From contig JANQRE010000023.1 of assembly GCA_028284705.1 (NCBI GenBank), positions 1 to 64,000 on the forward strand: a stretch of DNA of 64,000 nt, given 5' to 3'. Of the stretch, positions 45,270-54,284 are shown piece by piece; the stretch's first letter is position 1; the number at the start of each line of letters is the position of its first letter. This stretch comes from Paracoccaceae bacterium. GTDB taxonomy: Bacteria > Pseudomonadota > Alphaproteobacteria > Rhodobacterales > Rhodobacteraceae. Both the position numbers and the translations under genes were made by a program. The notes under the pieces were generated by a model. That model made no database searches and was not told the DNA's origin. It saw only the letters and a list, made by a program, of their open reading frames with translations.

Positions 45270-46250
45270 ATGGCCTATGGAGTGCAAGTTGAGATCATTC
45301 TGCTGAGTGACGCCAATGCGCGTGAAAGCTACAATCTGCTCGAGGATTTAGATGGGTTCGAACCGGAGGATGGCGGTTTCTTCTATCGTGCCGATGGCGG
45401 GATTTCGGGCGGCAAATCGCGCTTTGACAACCTGCTGCAGGCCAATGCCTATGGCTTTATCTTTCCACATGAGGACGTGCTGGTCAGTTTCCTTGAGGAG
45501 ATCGTGACCGGCGACAATGAAGCGCTTGTTGGTCAGGAGCGTGCTCTGATCCTGTCCGACGCACAGGTGCATCTGATCGGCAATGATCCTGAAGCAGCCG
45601 CGCAGGGGCGTGCGGATGGGAAAGCTGTCTTCGCCGTGATCGACGGAGCGTTGGAGGACAAGCCCGGGTTTCTCGCCGCGCTGCGTGCCGCCCTTGACGC
45701 GCCTCGCGTTGAGGATGTCATGGAGGATGTGGGCGATGCGGAGGATCGTACCGAAAATCTGCCGGTCATCGTGCCCCCCGACGCGCTTCTGGCAACCGCA
45801 GGACTACGTGATAGCGGGCCACCGGCCCAGGATCGTGCGATCTATGTCGGGTCGCCAGATCTCCAACGTAACGACCTGATCCGAGACATTTTTGCGGCCT
45901 TTGGCGTCAAAGAATTCATCCTGTCCAGCGACCCCGAGAGCGACGAGATTTTCGCCGAACGGGAACTTGAAGATCAGACAATCTCGATCAACGCGCCAAT
46001 CTATCTCGCCGATCGTCCCTGGATGGAGGGGATGAAATCTATCGTCGAGCTGTCAGTCTCTACGGAACCCTATCTGCCAGCGAGTTTTCCCGAGCAAGTT
46101 GAATCCTGGACCAAGGTTTTTGGCCTAATCGCGGTTGTGCAAAACGATTTCGAGAGCGCTGAGACACGGATCGAGGGCATGCGCCTGAACGCAAACGGAG
46201 CGCCAGAGGGGTTTTCCGACAGTTTCAACGACGAAGAATTGGGCGAATAG
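45270..46250 (+). CDS. Probable immunity protein to adjacent nuclease
   Basis: A 326-aa, strongly acidic cytoplasmic protein (no signal peptide or membrane segment) starting 3 bases after the nuclease. I see a first domain (AYGVQVEIILLSDANARESY to the AAALRAAL region), an acidic linker (EDVMEDVGDAEDRTENLP), and a second domain (DRAIYVGSPDLQRNDLIRDI onward). Acidity, lack of export and tight spacing suit an inhibitor of a basic nuclease. An Imm52-type assignment is possible from known Tox-REase-5 pairings but was not confirmed. Confidence 0.55.
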   Translation: MAYGVQVEIILLSDANARESYNLLEDLDGFEPEDGGFFYRADGGISGGKSRFDNLLQANAYGFIFPHEDVLVSFLEEIVTGDNEALVGQERALILSDAQVHLIGNDPEAAAQGRADGKAVFAVIDGALEDKPGFLAALRAALDAPRVEDVMEDVGDAEDRTENLPVIVPPDALLATAGLRDSGPPAQDRAIYVGSPDLQRNDLIRDIFAAFGVKEFILSSDPESDEIFAERELEDQTISINAPIYLADRPWMEGMKSIVELSVSTEPYLPASFPEQVESWTKVFGLIAVVQNDFESAETRIEGMRLNANGAPEGFSDSFNDEELGE

Positions 46251-46312
46251 CCATACCGGAGCCATATGCGAGCCAGACCCGTCCGGCAGAGCGCATTCGG
46301 GAAATCGTTCTT

Positions 46313-46774
46313 CTAGAGCGGAAGCGCGGTGGTTGACTTGATCTCCTCCATCGAAAGCAACGCGGTGACGTTATAGATTCGCACCTCCGCGATCAGCGCC
46401 TGGTAGAATTCGTCATAGGCGCGCGCATTGGCGACACGTACCTTCAGGATGTAGTCGATGTCGCCCGCCAGCCGGTGCGCCTCCATCACTTCGGGCCGCG
46501 CACGAAGCGCTTCGAGGAACTTGTTCTGCCAATCCGCCTCATGTTCTGAAGTGCGAATAAGTACAAAAAAACAGGCCTCTAGACCAAGGCTCTCTGGATC
46601 CAGCACGACAGTATCCTGCTTGATCACCCCCTTCTCGCGCAGCTTCTTGATCCGGTTCCAGACTGGTGTCTTCGAGGAGCCGACGGTTTTAGCAATGTCC
46701 TCAAGCGATTGTGAGGCGTCCGCCTGCAATGCCTTGAGAATGTTCCGGTCGGTCTGGTCGAGCGAGACTTCCAT
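46313..46774 (-). CDS. Lrp/AsnC-family transcriptional regulator
   Basis: A 153-aa regulator. The N-terminal HTH is LDQTDRNILKALQADASQSLEDIAKTVGSSKTPVWNRIKKL, followed by an RAM ligand domain (GDIDYILKVRVANARAYDEFYQ). It diverges from the cysG sulfate-assimilation operon; the 136-base spacer contains A+T-rich imperfect palindromes. The likely role is control of sulfur assimilation in response to an amino acid or sulfur compound. Confidence 0.93.
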   Translation of the reverse strand: MEVSLDQTDRNILKALQADASQSLEDIAKTVGSSKTPVWNRIKKLREKGVIKQDTVVLDPESLGLEACFFVLIRTSEHEADWQNKFLEALRARPEVMEAHRLAGDIDYILKVRVANARAYDEFYQALIAEVRIYNVTALLSMEEIKSTTALPL

Positions 46775-46910
46775 CCCTCATTTCTCCTGATTTCAGAACG
46801 CGCGTTCCATTCTGGAACTCAACACGAACAATATTCCTTATTTGCGTCGCTGCATAGCAACATATTGGGAAATTATTCTATATTTGTCGAAACGAAACAC
46901 GGAAGCCCAG
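46775..46910. promoter_or_regulatory. Divergent promoter region, Lrp-type regulator / cysG
   Basis: An A+T-rich spacer with pseudo-palindromes such as GAAATTATTC and GAACAATATTC. Lrp-family proteins bind several such sites. Exact sites cannot be set from sequence alone. Confidence 0.4.
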
Positions 46911-48299
46911 ATGAAACACTTCCCGATCTTCCTCAACGTCCAATCCCGCCGCGTGATCGTGTCGGGGGGTGGAGACGCGGCATTGGCCAAGCTGCGCCTG
47001 CTTCTGAAGACCGAGGCGAAGCTGACGGTGTTTGCTCACGACCCCGCGCCCGAAATCCTGAAATGGGCGACAGAAGGGCGCCTGACCCTCACACCCCGCG
47101 CATTGGAGGTCGGCGACGCCGTGTGCGCCAAGCTTTTCTACGCCGCGAATGAAGATGCGGCTGAGGACGCCCGTGTCGCGAAGATCGCCACCGCCGAAGG
47201 CGCATTGGTGAATATCGTCGACAATTTACAGGACAGCCAATTCATCACGCCCGCCATTGTCGACCGCGATCCGGTCACCGTGGCTATCGGGACGGAAGGC
47301 GCAGCACCCGTCCTCGCCCGCGCAATCAAGGCCGATCTTGAGGAGAAACTCTCCCCGACGCTCGGCCTCATGGCGCGGGTCGGCAAGGAGTTTCGCAAAC
47401 AGGTCGAGGCCTTGCCTTTCGGTCGGAAGCGGCGGGAGTTTTGGACAGAGTATTTCTTCGGCGCAACCGCACCGGAAACCGAAGAGGACGCGCAAGCCTC
47501 TCTCGAGACGCTACTTGAAAAACATCTGACCGCACCAAAGAATGACGGCCATGTCGATTTGGTCGGCGCGGGTCCTGGTGACCCCGAACTCCTGACACTG
47601 AAGGCCCGCAAGGCGCTCGATGCAGCCGACGTGGTCATCTACGACCGCCTCGTCGCACCGGAAATCCTGGAACTGGCGCGTCGCGAGGCTCTGATGATCG
47701 AGGCCGGCAAAACCGGCTTCGGCCCCGCCACACCGCAGGATGTGATCAACGAACTCATCGTCAGCCATGCCCGTGGCGGTGCCCATGTAGTGCGGCTGAA
47801 ATCGGGCGATCCGACCGTGTTCGGACGTCTCGATGAAGAGATCGAGGCCTGCGAGGCCGCGCATATCTCCTGGCGCATCGTGCCGGGGATCACCTCGGCC
47901 TCCGCCGCGGTCGCAGCCCTTGGCCAGTCCTTCACCAAACGTGGCCGCAACTCCGGCATGCGCTTCCTCACAGGCCACGACACCAAGGGGTTCGCAGATC
48001 ACGACTGGAAGACGCTCGCCCAACCCGGCGAGGTCGCCGCGATCTATATGGGCAAGAAATCGGCGCGTTTCATTCAGGGCCGCCTGATGATGCATGGCGC
48101 TGATCCCGCGACGCCGGTGACGGTGATCGAAAACGCCTCGCGGCCGACGCAACAGATCCTGGCCACGACCCTGGCCGACCTGGAACCCGCCCTGACCAAC
48201 GCCGATCTCAACGGCCCAGCTCTGACCTTTCTCGGCCTTGCGCCGCGTGCAGCATTGGCCGCCGCAGAACAATTTGAAACCAAGGAGGCTGTCTCATGA
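46911..48299 (+). CDS. cysG: Siroheme synthase CysG
   Basis: The ATG at 46911 (MKHFPIFLNVQSRRVIVSGG) gives 462 aa. The N-terminal half is the precorrin-2 dehydrogenase/ferrochelatase (NAD-binding VSGGGDAALAKLRLLL). The C-terminal half is uroporphyrinogen-III C-methyltransferase (VDLVGAGPGDPELLTLKA, VVIYDRLV, RLKSGDPTVFGR). It makes the siroheme needed by the sulfite reductase encoded two genes on. It ends in an ATGA overlap with the DUF2849 gene. Confidence 0.96.
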   Translation: MKHFPIFLNVQSRRVIVSGGGDAALAKLRLLLKTEAKLTVFAHDPAPEILKWATEGRLTLTPRALEVGDAVCAKLFYAANEDAAEDARVAKIATAEGALVNIVDNLQDSQFITPAIVDRDPVTVAIGTEGAAPVLARAIKADLEEKLSPTLGLMARVGKEFRKQVEALPFGRKRREFWTEYFFGATAPETEEDAQASLETLLEKHLTAPKNDGHVDLVGAGPGDPELLTLKARKALDAADVVIYDRLVAPEILELARREALMIEAGKTGFGPATPQDVINELIVSHARGGAHVVRLKSGDPTVFGRLDEEIEACEAAHISWRIVPGITSASAAVAALGQSFTKRGRNSGMRFLTGHDTKGFADHDWKTLAQPGEVAAIYMGKKSARFIQGRLMMHGADPATPVTVIENASRPTQQILATTLADLEPALTNADLNGPALTFLGLAPRAALAAAEQFETKEAVS

Positions 48300-48598
48300 G
48301 CAAGCCTTTCACGCCGAAAGTTGTCACAGCAAATGCCCTATTGGAGGGCGACGTTGTTTATCTCGACCAGAAATCCGAATGGGTCCGCGACTTGCAGGAC
48401 GCTGAGGTCGTGACCGATGAAGCCTCTGCCGAGTTGAAGCTGCTCGAAGCCGAGGCCCGCGGTCACGAAGCCGTCGGCGTCTATCTGGCCGACGTCGCGG
48501 TTGAGGACGGCATGATCAAGACCACGCATTTCCGCGAGGCCTTCCGCGCGAAAGGCCCCTCCAATTACCGCCATGGCAAGCAAGCGGAGCTGACTTAA
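48296..48598 (+). CDS. DUF2849 protein
   Basis: A 100-aa protein with the DUF2849 layout: KVVTANALLEGDVVYLDQKSEW and a C-terminal FREAFRAKGPSNYRHGKQAE. It is found almost always between cysG and cysI in alphaproteobacteria, so a role in sulfite reductase function or assembly is inferred. It overlaps cysG by 4 bases and abuts cysI. Confidence 0.9.
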   Translation: MSKPFTPKVVTANALLEGDVVYLDQKSEWVRDLQDAEVVTDEASAELKLLEAEARGHEAVGVYLADVAVEDGMIKTTHFREAFRAKGPSNYRHGKQAELT

Positions 48599-50266
48599 AT
48601 GTATCATTACAACGACTTCGACCGCGATTTCCTTGCAGAACGCAACGCGCAGTTCCGCGCGCAGGTGACGCGTCGCATCGATGGCTCGCTGACCGAGGAC
48701 GAGTTCAAACCGCTGCGTCTGATGAACGGTCTCTACCTGCAACTGCACGCCTATATGCTACGTGTCGCCATTCCCTATGGCACGCTCGACAGCGCCAAAA
48801 TGCGCCAGCTTGCGATGATCGCGGACAGGTGGGACAAAGGCTACGGCCACTTCACGACGCGCCAGAATATTCAGTATAACTGGCCTGATCTGCGCGACGT
48901 GCCCGATATGCTCGACGCGCTGGCCGAGGTCGGCATGCATGCCATCCAGACCTCCGGCAACACGATCCGCAACGTCACCGCCGACCATTTTGCTGGTGCC
49001 GCCGCGGACGAGATCGAAGACCCTCGCCCGGTCGCGGAGCTTTTGCGCCAATGGTCCACCGACCATGCCGAATTCCAGTTCCTGCCGCGCAAATTCAAGA
49101 TCGCGATCACCGGCTCTCCGAACGACCGCGCGGTGACGAAGGCGCATGATATTGGCCTGCGCATGGTCCGCAACACGGCGGGTGAGCCCGGTTTCGAAGT
49201 GATCGTCGGGGGTGGCCTCGGACGCACGCCGATGGTCGGCAAAGTGCTGCGGGATTTCCTGCCGAAGGCCGATCTTCTGCCCTATGTCGAGGCCATTGTC
49301 AGCGTCTCCAACCTGCTCGGCCGCCGCGACAACAAATACAAGGCGCGCATCAAGATCACCGTGCATGAGAACGGGTTGGAGACGATCCGCGATCTGGTGG
49401 AGGAGCGTTTTGCGCTTCTGAAACCGGCATTCGAGGGCATCGACCAGACGCTTCTGGCGGGCATCGAGGCGCAATTCGCCGCCCCCGCTTTCACGACCGC
49501 CTCCGTCGCCCCCTTCAAGGATGCCTACCACCACGACCCCGTGTTCCGCTCATGGGTCGACACCAACATCACCAAACACCGCAATGACGATTACGCCATC
49601 GTCTCGATCTCGATCAAAGCGCATGGGCAAACACCGGGCGATGCGACCTCCGAACAGATGCGGGTGATGGCCGATCTGGCGGAGGAGTTTGGCCATGACG
49701 AGCTGCGCATCTCCCATGAACAGAACGTCATCCTGCCGCATGTGCACAGATCGCACCTGCCCGCGATCCATGCGAAGCTGAAGGAAAACGGGCTGGCCAC
49801 AGCCAATATCGGCCTGATCTCCGACATCATCGCCTGCCCCGGCATGGATTACTGTGCGCTTGCCACCGCGCGGTCGATCCCCGTCGCGCAACAAATCGCG
49901 ACGCGCTTCGATGAGCTGAAACTGGAACACGAGATCGGTGATCTGAAGATTAAAATCTCGGGCTGCATCAATGCCTGCGGCCACCACCATGTGGGCCATA
50001 TCGGCATTCTCGGCCTCGACCGCGCGGGTGTGGAGAACTACCAGATCACGCTTGGCGGCGACGGCACCGAAACCGCCGCCATCGGCGAACGTGCCGGTCC
50101 CGGTTTCGCCTATGACGAGATCGTGCCGGCCATCGAGCGCCTGATCTACGCCTATCTCGACCTGCGCGACAACGAAGACGAGACCTTCCTGCAGACCTAT
50201 CGCCGCCTCGGCCTCGCCCCTTTCAAGGCCGCGCTTTATCCGGAGGCAAAAGCAAATGCCGCTTAA
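48599..50266 (+). CDS. cysI: Assimilatory sulfite (nitrite/sulfite) reductase hemoprotein
   Basis: A 555-aa siroheme/[4Fe-4S] enzyme reducing sulfite to sulfide. Two ferredoxin-like half domains are present (RLMNGLYLQLHAYMLRVAIP; HFTTRQNIQYNW). The cluster and siroheme cysteines are in CPGMDYCALA and SGCINACGHHHVGHIG, the C-x5-C and C-x3-C pair. It probably draws electrons from the ferredoxin-NADP reductase at the end of the operon. It starts immediately after the DUF2849 stop and overlaps cysH by 11 bases. Confidence 0.93.
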   Translation: MYHYNDFDRDFLAERNAQFRAQVTRRIDGSLTEDEFKPLRLMNGLYLQLHAYMLRVAIPYGTLDSAKMRQLAMIADRWDKGYGHFTTRQNIQYNWPDLRDVPDMLDALAEVGMHAIQTSGNTIRNVTADHFAGAAADEIEDPRPVAELLRQWSTDHAEFQFLPRKFKIAITGSPNDRAVTKAHDIGLRMVRNTAGEPGFEVIVGGGLGRTPMVGKVLRDFLPKADLLPYVEAIVSVSNLLGRRDNKYKARIKITVHENGLETIRDLVEERFALLKPAFEGIDQTLLAGIEAQFAAPAFTTASVAPFKDAYHHDPVFRSWVDTNITKHRNDDYAIVSISIKAHGQTPGDATSEQMRVMADLAEEFGHDELRISHEQNVILPHVHRSHLPAIHAKLKENGLATANIGLISDIIACPGMDYCALATARSIPVAQQIATRFDELKLEHEIGDLKIKISGCINACGHHHVGHIGILGLDRAGVENYQITLGGDGTETAAIGERAGPGFAYDEIVPAIERLIYAYLDLRDNEDETFLQTYRRLGLAPFKAALYPEAKANAA

Positions 50267-50981
50267 GGAACTCGCGGAACGCCGCAATCTGCTGCATTCC
50301 AGAAGCGATGCGCAGACCATTCTGAAACATGCGCTTGACGATCTGGCCATCGGTCAGGTCGCGCTTGTCTCCTCGTTCGGGGCAGAAAGCGTCGTGCTGT
50401 TGCACATGGTGGCGCAGATCAATCCGGAGACGCCGGTGATCTTCATCGACACCGAGATGCTGTTTGACGAGACGCTCACCTATCAGCGTGAGGTGGCCGA
50501 GACGCTCGGTCTGACAAACGTTCGGGTGATCTCCCCGGATCGCGGCACGCTGATGGAGAAGGACATCGATGGGCTGCTGCACCGCACCGACCCTGACGCC
50601 TGCTGTGACCTGCGCAAGACGCAACCCCTTGAAAACGCTTTGAAAGAATTTGGCGGCTGGATCACCGGGCGCAAGCGCATTCAGGGCGGGCAACGGGTGA
50701 ACCTGCCGTTCTTCGAGAAGGAAGAGGGCAGCGCGCGCATTAAGATCAACCCGCTGGCTAATTGGTCGCTGCAGCAGATCGCGGCTTACATGAACGAGCA
50801 TAAACTGCCGAAACACCCGCTGGTGGATCATGGGTTCAAATCGCTTGGCTGCGCACCCTGCACCACCAAGGTTGCCGACGGTGAAGATCCGCGCGCAGGC
50901 CGTTGGCGCGGCAAGGAAAAAACCGAATGCGGCATCCATTTCGTGGATGGCCAGGTGATCAGACCGGAGAAAGCAGCATGA
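50256..50981 (+). CDS. cysH: Adenylyl-sulfate (APS) reductase
   Basis: A 241-aa thioredoxin-dependent reductase of activated sulfate. The PP-loop-like segment is LVSSFGAESVVLLHM. Cluster cysteines CC (PDACCDLRKTQPL) and C-x2-C (LGCAPCTT) show an Fe-S type enzyme that prefers APS over PAPS. The catalytic Cys is in KTECGIHF near the C-terminus. It overlaps cysI and the DUF934 gene. Confidence 0.95.
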   Translation: MPLKELAERRNLLHSRSDAQTILKHALDDLAIGQVALVSSFGAESVVLLHMVAQINPETPVIFIDTEMLFDETLTYQREVAETLGLTNVRVISPDRGTLMEKDIDGLLHRTDPDACCDLRKTQPLENALKEFGGWITGRKRIQGGQRVNLPFFEKEEGSARIKINPLANWSLQQIAAYMNEHKLPKHPLVDHGFKSLGCAPCTTKVADGEDPRAGRWRGKEKTECGIHFVDGQVIRPEKAA

Positions 50982-51391
50982 GCGTGATTGTCACCGATCA
51001 GGGCTTCGCGCCGGACACTTGGGATCGTGGATTTACCGCGCTCGCCGATCTGCCCGCAAATGACACGCCCTGTTGCATCGATGTACCGAGCGATGCCGAT
51101 CCCTCGCTGCTGTCGAACCGGTTGAGCGAGATCGACATGATCCGTGTGGATTTCCCCTCCTCCGCTGATGGCCGCGGCTTCACGATTGCACGTCGCCTGC
51201 GCCTCATGGGGTTCACCGGTCGCTTGCGCGCCCGTGGCCATGTGATCGCCGATCAATACGCCATGGCGCGGCGCTCCGGCTTTGATGAGGTGGAGATCGA
51301 CGACGCTCTCGCCACCCGACAGCCGGAAGATCAATGGCTCTTCCGTGCAAATTGGAAGGCGCATGACTACCAGGCCCGGCTGCGCGGCTGA
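50978..51391 (+). CDS. DUF934 protein
   Basis: The ATG at 50978 (MSVIVTDQGFAPDTWDRGF) overlaps the cysH stop; it encodes 137 aa. DUF934 landmarks are IDMIRVDFPSSADGRGFTIARRL and LRARGHVIADQYAMARRSGFDEVEI. Genes of this family accompany cysH/cysI and are assumed to help sulfite reduction. The mechanism is unknown. Confidence 0.92.
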   Translation: MSVIVTDQGFAPDTWDRGFTALADLPANDTPCCIDVPSDADPSLLSNRLSEIDMIRVDFPSSADGRGFTIARRLRLMGFTGRLRARGHVIADQYAMARRSGFDEVEIDDALATRQPEDQWLFRANWKAHDYQARLRG

Positions 51392-51437
51392 ACGACGCCT
51401 TTCCCTGACCCAGATCAATGTTTAACAAGGAGCGGCG

Positions 51438-52316
51438 GTGCTAGACCGCCCGCTAGACGCAAAAATGACCGAGCAAAAACCTGTGAACGACCTGACCGCA
51501 AGTGCAAAACCTGTGCCCACCCTGCCCGACGCGCAAACCGTGACGGAGGTAACGCACTATACCGACAGGCTTTTTTCTTTCCGCTGCACACGACCTCAGA
51601 CCTTGCGGTTCCGCTCAGGCGAGTTCGTGATGATCGGCCTGATGGGCGATCCGGACCCGAAAACCGGCAAGCAGAAACCGCTTCTGCGCGCCTATTCCAT
51701 CGCCTCGCCCTCCTGGGATGAAGAACTGGAGTTCTATTCAATTAAGGTGCAGGACGGTCCACTGACCTCGAAACTACAGCACATCCAGCCCGGCGATCAG
51801 ATCATCCTGCGCCCGAAACCGGTCGGCACGCTGGTCCATGACGCCCTTCTGCCCGGCAAGCGCCTCTGGTTCTTTGCCACCGGCACGGGTTTTGCGCCCT
51901 TCGCCTCGCTCCTGCGCGATCCGCAGACCTATGAGGATTACGAGCAGGTCATCGTCACCCATACCTGCCGCGACGTGGCGGAACTGACTTATTCGAAAAA
52001 CCTGATCGAGAACCTGCGCAATGACGAGTTGATGCAGGAGCTTCTGGGCGACGGCCTCAACAAGCTGACCTACTACCCCACCACCACCCGCGAGGAGAGC
52101 CCAAAAATGGGTCGCATCACGCATCTTCTGCAGGATGGCACGGTGTTCAAGGACCTCGGCATCGAGGGTATCTCGGCAGAGACCGACCGCGCGATGGTTT
52201 GCGGCTCGATGGGGCTGAATATGGACCTCAAAGACATCCTCGAAGGCTACGGCCTTGAGGAAGGTGCGAACTCCGATCCCAAACACTACGTAGTCGAAAA
52301 AGCTTTCGTTGGATAA
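51438..52316 (+). CDS. fpr: Ferredoxin-NADP(+) reductase
   Basis: A 292-aa FAD enzyme. The GTG at 51438 has AAGGAG six bases upstream, and an ATG at 51465 is the alternative. The FAD motif RAYSIASPSWDEELEFYSIKV, the NADP region FATGTGFAPFASLLRD and the bacterial-type terminus HYVVEKAFVG are present. As the last gene of the cys operon it probably supplies ferredoxin electrons to CysI. Confidence 0.93.
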   Translation: MLDRPLDAKMTEQKPVNDLTASAKPVPTLPDAQTVTEVTHYTDRLFSFRCTRPQTLRFRSGEFVMIGLMGDPDPKTGKQKPLLRAYSIASPSWDEELEFYSIKVQDGPLTSKLQHIQPGDQIILRPKPVGTLVHDALLPGKRLWFFATGTGFAPFASLLRDPQTYEDYEQVIVTHTCRDVAELTYSKNLIENLRNDELMQELLGDGLNKLTYYPTTTREESPKMGRITHLLQDGTVFKDLGIEGISAETDRAMVCGSMGLNMDLKDILEGYGLEEGANSDPKHYVVEKAFVG

Positions 52317-52324
52317 CTTAAAGA

Positions 52325-53131
52325 TCACGCCGTAAGCGGCTGACCTTCCACCGTTATCCTGTTCATGAGCCGTGCCTGACCTTGATAGTCGGCCACGGCG
52401 TAATGCTGCACCAGCCTGTTGTCCCAAATGACAACCGTGCACGGCGCGTAAGAGACGCGGCAGCAAAATGCAGGCTGCGTGCAATAGCGGTAGAGATACT
52501 GCAAAAGTGGTGCGCTTTCATCGACGCTCCAGCCGTCAAAATGCGTGGTGAAATCCCCGTTCACATAAAGCGCTTTCTGCCCGGTCTGCGGGTGACGGAT
52601 GACAACCGGGTGCAAGCTGGCGACGCCGGTATTGTCGCGACGGACCTTCAGCTCCGGGTCTCCGGTGGCGAAGCTACCATCGCTGTGCCAGGCGCTCAGG
52701 TTTTCCAGGGTCTCTTTGAGACCCGGCGACAGACGGTCATAGGCGGCGGTTTGCGAGGCGAAACAAGTGTCGCCACCGAATGCGGGTAGATCTCGCGCAA
52801 CAAGGATAGACGCCATGGCGGGCGCCGGATCATAGGAATGATCCGTGTGCCACCCGCCACCAATCACTGTCTTCTGATCGGGGGTCGTGCGCACTTCGGC
52901 GATCTGAGGAAAATCTGGCACTGGCGTGAAGAACCGATTCACGTCGATCTGGCCCCAATGCTCGGCAAAGGCGATGTGGTCCTCGTGGCTCAAGTTCTGG
53001 TCGCGTAGCACGACCACGCCATGCTCGAAGAGCGCCTCCTGAACGGCTTTCGCGGTCTCCGCACTGCAGCCAGCTAGGCTCACTTCACTAAGTTCAGCAC
53101 CAATCGTGCCGGTGAGTTTACGCACCTTCAT
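52325..53131 (-). CDS. TauD/TfdA-family Fe(II)/2-oxoglutarate dioxygenase
   Basis: The start at 53131 (MKVRKLTGTIGAELSEVSL) gives 268 aa. The iron ligands are in GGWHTDHSYDPAPAM (H-x-D) and LVQHYAVADYQGQ, with the 2-oxoglutarate Arg in ARLMNRITVEG. The family oxidises taurine, alkyl sulfates or 2,4-D-like acids. Its place just after the sulfate-assimilation operon (convergent) suggests sulfonate or sulfate-ester use, but the substrate is open. Confidence 0.88.
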   Translation of the reverse strand: MKVRKLTGTIGAELSEVSLAGCSAETAKAVQEALFEHGVVVLRDQNLSHEDHIAFAEHWGQIDVNRFFTPVPDFPQIAEVRTTPDQKTVIGGGWHTDHSYDPAPAMASILVARDLPAFGGDTCFASQTAAYDRLSPGLKETLENLSAWHSDGSFATGDPELKVRRDNTGVASLHPVVIRHPQTGQKALYVNGDFTTHFDGWSVDESAPLLQYLYRYCTQPAFCCRVSYAPCTVVIWDNRLVQHYAVADYQGQARLMNRITVEGQPLTA

Positions 53132-53238
53132 GGACCGCCCTCCCTTGCTGAAAAGACTGCGTGCAGTCTGCCAATCGAGCAAGAAAAAACCGCGCCGGAT
53201 TTCTCTGGCGCGGTTTCAGATGTTGTTTCTTGGTAGAG

Positions 53239-54084
53239 TTACTGACCGAGGGCCGATTTCACCTGATCCAGCACACCCTGTACCAGTTCGGGGTTGTCGC
53301 GCGCCTGCTCAAGCGCGGATTTCAGGGTGGTTTTCATCACCGCATTCAGGTCCGAGCCCTCGACCATGCCCAGCACGGTCTCGTAGTTGAACCCTTCGGG
53401 TGTCAGAGCATCGGTCGCGGTCTCCGCAGCTTCGGTGGTTTCCTCAGTCGCGGTTTCGGTCGCCTCCGTGGCCGTCTCGGCTGCTTCTTCTGTCACCGTC
53501 TCAGTGGCCTCGGTTGTCTCCTCGGTCACGCTCTCTGCCGCTTCGGTTGCCTCTTCCGTTGCGGTCTCGGTGGCTTCTGTCCCCTCCTCAACGGCTTCAG
53601 TCGCTTCCTCGGTAACGGTTTCCGCGGCCTCAGAGGCTTCTTCCGTAGCCTCAGTCGCTTCCTCGGTTACAGTTTCTTCGGCAGCTTCCGTCGTTGTCTC
53701 AACCGTTTCTTCGGTCGCTTCGACCGCTTCGCTGGCCTCCTCGGTCACAGTCTCAACGGCCTCCGCGGCCTCTTCGGTGGCCTCTTCTACAGCTTCTGTC
53801 ACCGCTTCAGTTGCGCTCTCTACAGCCTCTGACGCAGCTTCAGTCGCTTCCTCAACCGCTGTCTCCGTGGCTTCGGTCGCCGTTTCCTCGCCAGCCTCAG
53901 CAGCTTCAGAGGCCTCCGTTTCCGTATCGGCCGACCCGGTTTCTTCCGTGGCGCTCTCCTCGACGCTTACGCCTTCGGTTGGATCATCATCGCTTGAGAA
54001 CCAACCCATGGCACTTGCTGGCGCGACAGAGGCGCCGGACATTACAGCCGCGAGAGCTAATGCAGATACAACATGCTTACGCAT
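53239..54084 (-). CDS. Exported Thr/Glu/Ala-repeat protein
   Basis: The ATG at 54084 (MRKHVVSALALAAVMSGASV) gives 281 aa with a signal peptide ending PASA. After MGWFSSDDDPTEG comes about 190 residues of near-periodic Glu/Thr/Ala/Val/Ser sequence (for example TEEATEATEEASEAAETVTE), highly acidic and predicted helical or coiled. A normal-looking C-terminal domain follows (LTPEGFNYETVLGMVEGSDL to the LDQVKSALGQ end). No known family is recognised. Repeat slippage may vary its length between strains. It is monocistronic and divergent from infC. Confidence 0.85.
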   Translation of the reverse strand: MRKHVVSALALAAVMSGASVAPASAMGWFSSDDDPTEGVSVEESATEETGSADTETEASEAAEAGEETATEATETAVEEATEAASEAVESATEAVTEAVEEATEEAAEAVETVTEEASEAVEATEETVETTTEAAEETVTEEATEATEEASEAAETVTEEATEAVEEGTEATETATEEATEAAESVTEETTEATETVTEEAAETATEATETATEETTEAAETATDALTPEGFNYETVLGMVEGSDLNAVMKTTLKSALEQARDNPELVQGVLDQVKSALGQ

Positions 54085-54284
54085 TCTCGAATTTCCCTTG
54101 TTTTCAGAGGGCCTACTGCCCCGATGCGCTTGATCTATGTCAGCTTTGGCAGGGTCACAACGCCTGTCCACGGGGAAAGGTTCCGATTTTGCGGCATTCC
54201 GCCGAAAAGCGGGTTGAACGATACCGCGGGGCTCTTTAATTTAAGGGCTCAGTTTTGTGCATGAACCACATAAGGAATGTTCTC

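Noticed and set aside
53387-54133. 248-aa plus-strand ORF rich in Ser/Val/Ala
   Set aside because: It is the antisense of the Thr/Glu/Ala-repeat gene; the repeat keeps the opposite strand open. It has no ribosome binding site or normal composition.
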